A DNA stretch of 64,000 nt from an uncultured Latescibacterota bacterium (GTDB lineage Bacteria; Latescibacterota; UBA2968; UBA8231). Below the pieces are notes generated by a model. That model was not told the DNA's origin and ran no database searches. It was given only the letters and a program-made list of their open reading frames with translations. The translations under genes were made by a program, and so were the position numbers. The DNA lies in assembly GCA_951813615.1 (NCBI GenBank), contig OX638377.1, forward strand, positions 1,240,001-1,304,000, in the 5' to 3' direction. Positions 35,052-42,511 of the stretch are shown piece after piece (position 1 is the stretch's first letter; each line of letters starts with the position of its first letter).

Positions 35052-35870
35052 TCAGCGAATGGAACCAGCGGTCAGTCCTTTGACGAAGCGGCGCTGCATG
35101 GCAAGATAGAGTATAGTGACGGGCAGCGACAAGACCACGACGCCGGCGAAGATGTAGTTCCAGTTCTTGACGTACTTGTCCGAGAGAAAGCGCCAGAGCT
35201 GCACGAAGGCCAACTCGCCCTTGTTGGTGCCCATGAGGATGAATGCGTGGGGAAAGTCATTCCAGGTAAAGAGGCCCCAAAAGATGATGATCGTCACCGT
35301 GCAGGGAGTCAGCAGCGGGAAGATCACGCGCCAGAAGGTGCCGAAGGGTGTGCAGCCGTCGATCAGCGCGGCTTCTTCGAGATCGCGCGGGATGGAGCGC
35401 ATGAAGCCGCTGTAGATGAACAGGCACAGGGGCAGGCCGTAGGACACGTAATGCAGATAGAGGGCAAAGTACGTATAGCCAATGCCGAGGTAGTTGAATT
35501 GGCGCAAGAGCGGCAGCATGAGGATCTGGAACGGCACGGTGATCCCGGCGAGGAAGAAGATGCGCCATAAATTGCCGGTGCGCATGCGGCGGCGCGTGAG
35601 GGAGTACGCAGCCATGGAGGCGACGACGATGAGGGTGGTGATGACGGCAACGCACATCAGCAGGCTGTTGAACATTGGCGCGGCTAGCTTGATGCCGGTG
35701 AAGATGTAGTGGTAGTTTTCGAGGGTTGGTGCCTCAGGAGGTGCCACGGGAGAGCGGACGATTTCCGGCAGGGTCTTGAATGAGTTGAGCAGCGCTAGAG
35801 CACAGGGCGACACGTAGAGCAGTCCTAAGAGCAGCATCCCGATCTCGAAGAGAGGCAGGCGGCGCTTCAT
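35052..35870 (-). CDS. Carbohydrate ABC transporter permease, MalG type
   Basis: This 272-residue protein has six predicted spans and the cytoplasmic EAA loop EEAALIDGCTPFGTFWRV at residues 165-182, which docks on the ATPase. The C-terminus ends KGLTAGSIR, the usual MalG-type finish. It overlaps the upstream MalF-type gene by 4 nt and precedes the binding protein. Together they form the membrane channel of a CUT1 importer. Confidence 0.92.
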   Translation of the reverse strand: MKRRLPLFEIGMLLLGLLYVSPCALALLNSFKTLPEIVRSPVAPPEAPTLENYHYIFTGIKLAAPMFNSLLMCVAVITTLIVVASMAAYSLTRRRMRTGNLWRIFFLAGITVPFQILMLPLLRQFNYLGIGYTYFALYLHYVSYGLPLCLFIYSGFMRSIPRDLEEAALIDGCTPFGTFWRVIFPLLTPCTVTIIIFWGLFTWNDFPHAFILMGTNKGELAFVQLWRFLSDKYVKNWNYIFAGVVVLSLPVTILYLAMQRRFVKGLTAGSIR

Positions 35871-36754
35871 AGGTCGGTTTCGCGGCGCTGGAAAAAGGCG
35901 ACTTGCAGGGCGGCGACCAAGACTAAGAAGGCGAAGACGACAAAGGCAATGGCCGAAGCATAGCCTTGGCGGTCGTTTTCCGTGCCGAGCCAGTAGATGT
36001 AGTAGCCGGCGGTAAAGGTGCGGTAGCCGGGGCCGCCTTGGGTGGTGACCAAAATCTGCGGAAAGAGGTTGATACCGGTGATCAAGGCGATGACCGAATT
36101 GGTCTTAATCATCGGCATGAGCACTGGGACTTGGACGCGGTAGAAGGTCGCCAGAGGGCCGGCTCCGTCGATTTGTGCGGCCTCGTAGAGTTCGTTGGGG
36201 ATGGTTTGTAGCCCGGCGAGAAAGATGGTGGTGTAGAAGCCTAAGCCGTGCCAGAGGACCAAGGCGAGGATGAAGTAGGGCACCAGCGCCGGATCGCCCA
36301 TCCAGTCTTGGGCCAGTGCGTCGAAACCAAAGGCGCGCATCAGGGTGTTTATGGCGCCGGTGCGGTAGTTGGCCAGATATTGGAAGAGCAGGGCGCTGAC
36401 GAGGATGCTGAGGATAAACGGGTAGAAAAATAGCCCGCGCACTAGGCCGCGCATGACTTTCATGCGGTCTAGAAGCACGGCCAAGACCAGCGACAGCGAG
36501 GTGTAGCCAACGACGATCATGGCCGTTTCAAAGAGCGTGAAGCGCAAAGCGGCGAAGAAGCGGTCGTCGTCGAGCAACTCGCGGAAGTTGTCCAAGCCGA
36601 TAAAGCGGGGGTCTTTAGTCCAGCCAGACCAGTCGGTTAAGCCGTAGGCAAACCCGAGCAGAGTCGGCAGGGCGAAAAAGGCTAGGTAGAGGAGTACGGC
36701 TGGGCCGCAGAGTAGAACTGAGGCGGTTGAATTTTCGATGGACGCTCGTTGCAT
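35867..36754 (-). CDS. Sugar ABC transporter permease, MalF type
   Basis: The ATG at 36754 (MQRASIENSTAS) is preferred to a TTG seven codons upstream; neither has a strong ribosome site. The 295-residue protein has six spans, the motif GLDNFRELLDDDRFF after the first periplasmic loop and EAA loop YEAAQIDGAGPLATFYRV at residues 190-207. It is the first gene of the leftward importer operon; the promoter must lie in the repeat-filled gap 36755-36892, shared with the divergent LplB-type gene. Confidence 0.9.
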   Translation of the reverse strand: MQRASIENSTASVLLCGPAVLLYLAFFALPTLLGFAYGLTDWSGWTKDPRFIGLDNFRELLDDDRFFAALRFTLFETAMIVVGYTSLSLVLAVLLDRMKVMRGLVRGLFFYPFILSILVSALLFQYLANYRTGAINTLMRAFGFDALAQDWMGDPALVPYFILALVLWHGLGFYTTIFLAGLQTIPNELYEAAQIDGAGPLATFYRVQVPVLMPMIKTNSVIALITGINLFPQILVTTQGGPGYRTFTAGYYIYWLGTENDRQGYASAIAFVVFAFLVLVAALQVAFFQRRETDL

Positions 36755-36805
36755 GGCGCAGGTGGAACTAAACAAAGGGGCCTAGGATGTCAAGCGAGGA
36801 TGCTT

Positions 36806-36878
36806 GGGAATTAGGAATTAGGAATTAGGAATTGGGGCAGGGTAATTCGTAATTCCTAATTCTCAATTCCTAATTCCT
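36806..36878. repeat. AATTAGG tandem repeat followed by inverted copies
   Basis: Four 7-nt units of the type GGAATTA at 36806-36834 are followed, after a short GGGGCAGGGT spacer, by inverted units (TAATTCC-like) to 36878. The whole can fold into an imperfect hairpin of about 30 bp. It fills most of the divergent intergenic region between two ABC-permease operons, ending 14 nt before the LplB-type start. It could be a mobile repeat or a regulatory structure. Confidence 0.8.
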
Positions 36879-36892
36879 GAAAGAGTGGCTAT

Positions 36893-37798
36893 ATGAGCGA
36901 AATACTGACGCAGTACCGCAGGCACAAGGGGCTGTTGCTACTGGTGGCACCGGGGCTGGCCTTTTTCCTCGTCTTCAATTACCTGCCCATGTTCGGGCTG
37001 GTGCTCGCGTTTAAGGAGTTTCGCCTGAGCGCCGGCATCTTGGGCAGCGAGTGGAGCGGGCTGGAGAATTTCTTTCGCCTCTTCGGCGGGGCGGACTTTC
37101 CCAATGCCCTGCGCAACACGGTCACCATCAGTTTATTGCGCCTACTGTTCGGTTTTTTCGCGCCAATTGCACTGGCGCTGATGCTCAACGAGATCCGCGT
37201 TTCCTGGTACAAGCGCACCGTACAGACGGTGACCTATATCCCCTACTTCCTCTCGTGGGTCATCTTGGGCGGCATCTTCCTGATGATTTTCTCGCAGAGC
37301 GGCCCGGCCAACCAGATCTCCCAGCTCTTCGGCGTCTCTCCGATTGAGTTTCTCACCAACGACTTCTGGTTTATCGTCGTGGTCATTGCCACGGGGATCT
37401 GGCAGGCGGCTGGCTATGGGGCGGTGATTTACTTGGCGGCCTTGGCTGGGATTTCTCCCGATCTGTACGAGGCGGCTGTCGTCGATGGGGCCGGACGCTG
37501 GAAGCAAACTTTGCACATCACCATCCCGGGGCTGGTGCCGACGATTATCACGCTTTTCATCCTCAATCTCGGCCATGTGCTCAACGCTGGCTTCGACCAG
37601 ATTTACAATATGTACAATCCCATGGTGTACGACGCAGCCGACATTATCGACACCTACGTCCTGCGGCGAATCGTGCTGATGGACTTTGGGTTGGCTACGG
37701 GTGCCGGGCTTTTCAAATCCGTGGTCGGCTTGTTGATGGTGGTGCTGGCTAACTCGCTGGCCCGGCGGCTCAGCGGAGGGGAGCAAGGAATATGGTAA
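36893..37798 (+). CDS. ABC transporter permease, LplB type
   Basis: This 301-residue protein has six spans. The N-terminus (QYRRHKGLLLLVAPGLAFFLVFNYLPMFG, cited in parts) and the EAA loop LYEAAVVDGAGRWKQ (191-205) match LplB/YteP permeases, which work with LplC/YtcP partners and AlgQ/LipO-type binding proteins. It overlaps the following LplC-type gene by 7 nt. No binding protein adjoins; the AlgQ/LipO-type protein at 20338 is the only matching candidate in the window. Confidence 0.9.
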   Translation: MSEILTQYRRHKGLLLLVAPGLAFFLVFNYLPMFGLVLAFKEFRLSAGILGSEWSGLENFFRLFGGADFPNALRNTVTISLLRLLFGFFAPIALALMLNEIRVSWYKRTVQTVTYIPYFLSWVILGGIFLMIFSQSGPANQISQLFGVSPIEFLTNDFWFIVVVIATGIWQAAGYGAVIYLAALAGISPDLYEAAVVDGAGRWKQTLHITIPGLVPTIITLFILNLGHVLNAGFDQIYNMYNPMVYDAADIIDTYVLRRIVLMDFGLATGAGLFKSVVGLLMVVLANSLARRLSGGEQGIW

Positions 37799-38670
37799 GC
37801 CGCACGCGAGGTGAGAAGGTTTTCAACGTTTTTAATTTGACGGTGTTGGGCTTAGTCGGGCTGATGGCGCTCTATCCTTTTGTTTACACGATTTCGATGT
37901 CGTTGAGCAGCGCTGCCGAGGCCATGCGGGCGAGCCTGCACCTCTACCCGAGGGACATTTCGCTGACCTCGTACCGCATGGTGCTGTCCAACCCCGAGAT
38001 CGTTACGGGGTTCACTAACTCGATTCTACGCACGGTGTTGGGCACGGCGCTGACGCTCTTTTTTACTTGTTTGACGGCCTATCCGCTGGCGCGACGCGAA
38101 ATGCCGCACCGCAGTCCGCTGCTGTTCTTGGTGCTTTTCACCATGCTCTTTAGCGGCGGTATTGTGCCCAATTATCTGCTGGTCAAAAACCTCGGTCTGA
38201 TCGACTCAATATGGGCACTGGTGCTGCCGCAGATGTTGACGGCCTTCAACATCATCGTGGTCAAGAATTTCTTTCAAGCCATTCCCGAAAGCTTGGCCGA
38301 GTCGGCCAAGATCGACGGGGCCAGCGAGTTCAATATTCTTTTTAGGATATACGTGCCCCTCTCCAAGCCAGTGCTAGCGACGATTGGGCTGTGGACGGCG
38401 GTGGCGCACTGGAATCACTGGTTCGACGCCATGCTCTACATCGCGTCGGACGAGAATCAGGTGTTGCAGACCTTTTTACAGCGGATCGTCATCGAAAACA
38501 GCATCGAACTGATCGAGCAGGGGTTGGTCGATCCGAACATCACTGAGTTTACTCCCGAGACGATCAAGGCGGCGACCGTGGTCGTTACCATCCTGCCGAT
38601 GCTGTTGGTCTATCCGTTCGTGCAGAAGTACTTCGTGCGCGGGATCATGCTGGGGAGCGTCAAGGAGTAG
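37792..38670 (+). CDS. ABC transporter permease, LplC/YtcP type
   Basis: This 292-residue protein has six spans, the LplC-like segment MLFSGGIVPNYLLVKNLGL near residue 118 and the EAA loop ESAKIDGASEFNILFRI (170-186). A longer periplasmic insertion (ENSIELIEQGLVDPNITEF) before the last span is typical of the family. The C-terminus ends KYFVRGIMLGSVKE. With the upstream gene it forms the channel of an oligosaccharide importer. Its stop codon is inside the perfect palindrome at 38667-38694. Confidence 0.92.
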   Translation: MVSRTRGEKVFNVFNLTVLGLVGLMALYPFVYTISMSLSSAAEAMRASLHLYPRDISLTSYRMVLSNPEIVTGFTNSILRTVLGTALTLFFTCLTAYPLARREMPHRSPLLFLVLFTMLFSGGIVPNYLLVKNLGLIDSIWALVLPQMLTAFNIIVVKNFFQAIPESLAESAKIDGASEFNILFRIYVPLSKPVLATIGLWTAVAHWNHWFDAMLYIASDENQVLQTFLQRIVIENSIELIEQGLVDPNITEFTPETIKAATVVVTILPMLLVYPFVQKYFVRGIMLGSVKE

Positions 38671-38694
38671 GGGCGACCGGCTGGTCGCCCCTAC
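38667..38694. repeat. Perfect palindrome with 12-bp arms, dispersed-repeat type
   Basis: GTAGGGGCGACC (38667-38678) and GGTCGCCCCTAC (38683-38694) pair perfectly around GGCT. The arm includes the permease stop TAG. A variant with GTAGGGGCAACC lies at 19115-19140, suggesting a dispersed family. It may also work as a transcription or mRNA-decay barrier. Confidence 0.8.
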
Positions 38695-38733
38695 GTGGGT
38701 GTCCAGGATGCCATCAGACCTTAACCACTATCC

Positions 38734-39561
38734 TCACATCTGAAATCCACCGGCCACTAACAGCGATACCCCGGTGAGGTACTCGGCTTCGTCCGAGGCG
38801 AGAAAGGCTACGGTGCGGGCTACGTCCTCGGGCGTGCCGATGCGGCCCAAGGGCGTTTGTTCCTCAAGGTCGTGGACTAGGGCGGCTGTGGTGTCGGCGT
38901 CTGGCTCGTCGCGCTGGGCGAGACCCGCGGCGATGTAGTGGGTGCGCTCGGTGAGGGTGTTGCCCGGGCAGACGGCGTTGACGTTGATCCGGTGGGGCGC
39001 GAGCTCGCCGGCGAGGGATTGGGTAAAGCCGATGATGGCGAATTTGGACGTGCAGTACGCGGCGTAGCGCGGGATCCCTTGGCGGCCGGCCGTAGAGGAC
39101 ATGTTGATGATCTTGCCGCCGTTGCCGCGGTCGATTAGGTGCCGGGCCACGGCGCGCGAGCAGAGGAAGGTGCCCTTGACGTTGACGGTTTGCACTTGAT
39201 CCCAAGCGGCTTCGCTCAGATCGACGACCGGGACGCGATCTGGCCCTGGGCGCGAGCCAGCGTTGTTGACCAGTAGATCGATGCGGCCAAAGCGGGCGAG
39301 AGCGTCTTGCACCATGCCTTCGACTTGGTCGGCGTCGGACACGTCGGCTTCTACCGCGAGGGCTTGCTGACCGGCGGCTTCGATTTCGGCGACGAGGGCG
39401 GGCAGACCGCCCCATCCAGAGTCGCTATAGGGCTGGGCGTGCAAGTCATTAACTACGAGGTCGCAGCCTTCGCGCGCTAGGCGCTGGCAGATGGCACGGC
39501 CAATGCCGTGTTCGCCGCCCGCGCCAGTGACGAGGGCGACTTTGCCGTTGAGATTGTACAT
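38734..39561 (-). CDS. Short-chain dehydrogenase/reductase (SDR)
   Basis: The start is placed at ATG 39561 (MYNLNGKVALVTGAGG), 7 nt after GGAG; a longer reading to 39624 lacks one. The 275-residue protein has the cofactor motif TGAGGEHGIG (12-21), NNAG (99-102), catalytic Ser in INMSSTAG (about 156) and YCTSK (Tyr169, Lys173), all in place. The classical SDR ends with TGVSLLVAGGFQM. It oxidises or reduces an alcohol or sugar with NAD(P); the substrate is unknown. It is convergent with the permease operon and may process imported sugars. Confidence 0.92.
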   Translation of the reverse strand: MYNLNGKVALVTGAGGEHGIGRAICQRLAREGCDLVVNDLHAQPYSDSGWGGLPALVAEIEAAGQQALAVEADVSDADQVEGMVQDALARFGRIDLLVNNAGSRPGPDRVPVVDLSEAAWDQVQTVNVKGTFLCSRAVARHLIDRGNGGKIINMSSTAGRQGIPRYAAYCTSKFAIIGFTQSLAGELAPHRINVNAVCPGNTLTERTHYIAAGLAQRDEPDADTTAALVHDLEEQTPLGRIGTPEDVARTVAFLASDEAEYLTGVSLLVAGGFQM

Positions 39562-39655
39562 GGGTTTCTCCGCAGGATTAAAGAGTTGGAAGGCAGCATT
39601 TCGATGGCGGTGTGTAGATCTCACATTCTTGTTGCTAGTAAAGTAGAAATGTCGG

Positions 39656-40054
39656 TTACGTTAACTGTTCGAACAGCGCAAATTTAGATGCTTTTTTATC
39701 AAAAGTGAGAACACCATCACAATTTGAAAATTTTGCTGAATGTGCAATTAACAAATCTGCAAGATCTATTTTGTTTGTCTGAGCAGACGAGAGCGTTCTT
39801 TGCAGAGCAGATTGGGCCTCAAATATCAAAATAGGCATAAGGAGAAGTTCCTGTAGAGACGTGCGGATTTCCTCTCGTGAGATTTCATATACAGATTCGA
39901 GGACCCAGATGGTTTCAAGCACGATGAGCAAAGGAACAAAAAAGGGTTCGTTTTTACCTTCTGCTCTCTTAAAAAGCCTATACACAATTTCTGCTTGTTT
40001 TTTATCATCCCGCACGAGAAAGCGAACAAGCACATTTGTGTCTAATGCTTTCAC
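39656..40054 (-). CDS. PIN-domain toxin (VapC type)
   Basis: This 132-residue protein has the PIN acidic set: Asp5 in KALDTNVLVRFLV, Glu47 in VLETIWVLE, Asp97/Asp100 in KIDLADLLIAH and Asp119 in TFDKKASKF. These are the metal ligands of VapC-type RNases. It overlaps the AbrB-type antitoxin gene by 4 nt (ATGA). The pair is clearly A+T-richer than its surroundings, in keeping with transfer. Confidence 0.92.
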   Translation of the reverse strand: MKALDTNVLVRFLVRDDKKQAEIVYRLFKRAEGKNEPFFVPLLIVLETIWVLESVYEISREEIRTSLQELLLMPILIFEAQSALQRTLSSAQTNKIDLADLLIAHSAKFSNCDGVLTFDKKASKFALFEQLT

Positions 40055-40305
40055 TTAAAACGCACCTTCATTTTTTGCCTAATTCCAGACTTCATTTGGC
40101 GAACCGAAACAGGCTCTCGGTCAGATTTATACAACTTCCCGAAGATTTCATCTACTTTTACTGTTTTGGTCATAGGCGTTAGGAGTGCTTCACCATTTTC
40201 CGTAAGCATAAAATCGACTTTATCGCCTTCGCGGAGTTGTAGAGCATCGCGAACGGTTTTGGGAATTGTGACTTGCCCTTTGCTTGTTAGCGTTGCTGTT
40301 GCCAT
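40051..40305 (-). CDS. AbrB/SpoVT-type antitoxin
   Basis: This 84-residue protein has an N-terminal swapped-hairpin DNA-binding domain (TATLTSKGQVTIPKTVRDAL, then LREGDKVDFMLTENGEALL) and a basic C-terminal tail that would wrap the PIN toxin. First gene of the pair; a palindrome just upstream (40333-40348) is a likely self-repression site. Confidence 0.92.
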   Translation of the reverse strand: MATATLTSKGQVTIPKTVRDALQLREGDKVDFMLTENGEALLTPMTKTVKVDEIFGKLYKSDREPVSVRQMKSGIRQKMKVRFK

Positions 40306-40332
40306 GCTGAGATCCTCCTCGAGTGTTTATTT

Positions 40333-40348
40333 CTTACTTGAAAGTAAG
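40333..40348. promoter_or_regulatory. Palindrome, candidate AbrB-type operator
   Basis: CTTACTT (40333-40339) and AAGTAAG (40342-40348) are inverted around GA, 28 nt upstream of the antitoxin start; symmetric matches extend outward imperfectly. It is A+T-rich and placed where the antitoxin would repress its own operon. The rest of 40306-40517 shows no other signal. Confidence 0.45.
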
Positions 40349-40517
40349 GAAAATGATGCCTGAGCGCAAATATCGCTTCCATCGTGAGGGAGGCAGATTA
40401 CGAAAGCTTAGCCTCCGAGTCGGCAAAATGACATCAGCCCTATTGTTGATCAAGATCGCGTTTTCGGGTTGGGAACAGATTCGTCTATGATTTCCGACGC
40501 GCCGTAGCGGACGACGA

Positions 40518-42458
40518 TCAGGAGACGGTGAAGCTATTGCCGGTCATGCCGGTGAAGTAATCGACGATAAGCCAGAACCCGGCCGAGCCGAAGCCGCCTA
40601 GGACCATGCCGAGGAAGAAGGGGCGTAGCTGGGTATAGACCCGAGCACCGCCGTACTTGAGGATGGCGGCCTTTAGTAGCCAAGCGATGAAGACCGAAAA
40701 CCAGAGATGGTACATCGGTGCTGTCATGCCCAAGGTCATCCCGATGGGGTGAATTGGGAAGCCGGCGAAGCGGTTCTTAACGTAGGACATAATGCCCATG
40801 AGGCCCGCGCCTAGGACCGTGAAGGCCATGTGCCAGGACTGGGTCGGTTGGGGATTGTTGAGGTTGTGGGTGATCCAGTTGCCGGTGAATGTGGGCAGAC
40901 CGCTGAATTGCCAGCCGACTAGGTTGATACCGCCGTACTGGTAGGACAGTTCGACGATGGCCCAGGCAGAGCCGGCTAAGGTGACGAGGATGGCTCCAAC
41001 CACGGCCCAGAACAGCCGGCGTCCCTCCAGCGCTGTTTCTTGGGCCAGCTTCACGCCGGTCGCCGCCGACGCCATCACAAAGGTGCGCACGTCCGCTGCC
41101 CAAGCGAAGTTCAGCCCTAGAATGGTCAGCCCTGGCGCTCCCACTAGGGAACTGCCCAGCGCATTGACCGTGAAGACAGGGGCCGCTACCGTGGCCCGGT
41201 ATGAGGCTAGGCCCGTCTGAGCGATGATCCGCGTCAGCCCGATGAAGATGACCATGGACATGGCGAGAAAAACCGCTGCCGTGAGTAGGTTTAGCCCCGC
41301 GGCCAACAGCCAGCCTAGTGCCAGCAGGCTGCCTAGCAGAGTGCCGAAGACTGCCGTCCGGTAGGAGAGCAATTCGCCACGGTCATCGACATCCGGGTCG
41401 CCGACGAAGGCTTTGCGCAGCACGTCCCGCAAGTGGCGGCGACCGTGCCAGAAGCCGGCGAACACTAGGAACAACAGAGCGCCTTGGGCCAGATGGGCGA
41501 CGCTGGGTGAGGCTGGGTCGGAGAAGGGCTGTACCGGACCAATGCTCCAGCCGAGCATGCGCTCCAATCCCGTCTGCAGCAGGGCGAGGAAGGCGAAAAA
41601 CCAGACCCCGAATCCCACGTCTAGGCTCAGCAGATAGGAGAGGCCGATGACCTCGAAACGGGGCGAGCAGCGCAGGTGGATCGTGTTCTGTAGGATCGGG
41701 ATGGAAGCGTCTAGGTTGATTGGTGGGATGAAATTGTAGTACTTGTGCAGCGCTTCTAAACTGTTGATCAGGAAGGGAATCAGAAAGCCAATCCACATCA
41801 AGTAGTTGCGGAAGAAGGGCGGCAGCTTCCGATCCGGTTCTTCGGCGCTCATCTCCAGGGGGAGCACGGCCATGGGAAAGAGCAGCTTCTCGCGCTCGAT
41901 CCACTGTTTGCGCAGGATGACCAGCAGGCAAAGCGTGATGAAATAGATGGTGACCGCGAATAGACTCCAGATCAGCAGCGGCGGTCCCCAAGCTCCCCAG
42001 GAGACTGGCTCGCCGCGGGTGCCGCCCTCGAAGAGCTTCCACACCGCGTCCCGGCTATCGGGCACCAGCCACGGCGGGATATGCGGCTGGATTAACTGCG
42101 CCCATTCGTTTTCGGGGGTGGCGTAGTAGAAGAAGCCGCCCAGTAGGGGGATCAGGTTGAGGGTGAAGCCCCAGGAGGGGATGGCCGCGGCGACAAGCAT
42201 CATGATATAGATGGTGACTAGCTCGCCACGTCTCAGGGCCGGCCCGCCGAGCAGGCGGACCAGCGGGTTGAGCATCAAAGTAAGCGGCAGGAAGAGGAAG
42301 ATCGCCGCACCGGTCGAAAAGTCGGCACCCATGGGTGAGCCGCGCAGTACCAGCACGCCGAAGGGCTCGCCGACGGCGATGATGAAGCTGCCGAGCAGTC
42401 CTAGGAGTACCGCTCGTCTTGATACGCCGTAGTTAGCCTTTACAAGGGCTTGTGTCAT
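40518..42458 (-). CDS. Polytopic membrane protein of the DUF6785/DUF6784 type
   Basis: This 646-residue protein has a dozen or more spans and is homologous to the protein at 31843-33738: GGFFYYATPENEWAQL near residue 107, LLFPMAVLPLEMS, LNFAWAADVRTFVM, WITHNLNNPQPTQSW and FPIHPIGMTLGM occur in the same order. It starts 53 nt after the stop of a sulfatase gene on the same strand, so the two are probably an operon. That pairing, and the coupling of the other copy to an ABC importer, suggests uptake or export of sulfated compounds or their products. The function is unproven. Confidence 0.85.
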   Translation of the reverse strand: MTQALVKANYGVSRRAVLLGLLGSFIIAVGEPFGVLVLRGSPMGADFSTGAAIFLFLPLTLMLNPLVRLLGGPALRRGELVTIYIMMLVAAAIPSWGFTLNLIPLLGGFFYYATPENEWAQLIQPHIPPWLVPDSRDAVWKLFEGGTRGEPVSWGAWGPPLLIWSLFAVTIYFITLCLLVILRKQWIEREKLLFPMAVLPLEMSAEEPDRKLPPFFRNYLMWIGFLIPFLINSLEALHKYYNFIPPINLDASIPILQNTIHLRCSPRFEVIGLSYLLSLDVGFGVWFFAFLALLQTGLERMLGWSIGPVQPFSDPASPSVAHLAQGALLFLVFAGFWHGRRHLRDVLRKAFVGDPDVDDRGELLSYRTAVFGTLLGSLLALGWLLAAGLNLLTAAVFLAMSMVIFIGLTRIIAQTGLASYRATVAAPVFTVNALGSSLVGAPGLTILGLNFAWAADVRTFVMASAATGVKLAQETALEGRRLFWAVVGAILVTLAGSAWAIVELSYQYGGINLVGWQFSGLPTFTGNWITHNLNNPQPTQSWHMAFTVLGAGLMGIMSYVKNRFAGFPIHPIGMTLGMTAPMYHLWFSVFIAWLLKAAILKYGGARVYTQLRPFFLGMVLGGFGSAGFWLIVDYFTGMTGNSFTVS

Positions 42459-42511
42459 CTACTTCTCGCTAAGGGACCACTGTCCATCGCCGCGCTCCGC
42501 TGGGGATGAGA

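Noticed and set aside
34782..35570. A 262-codon rightward frame across the binding-protein and MalG-type genes
   Set aside because: Antisense shadow spanning two real genes; no export or domain features.
36806..36878. CRISPR array
   Set aside because: Units are only 7 nt with no spacers and there are inverted copies; no cas genes are present.
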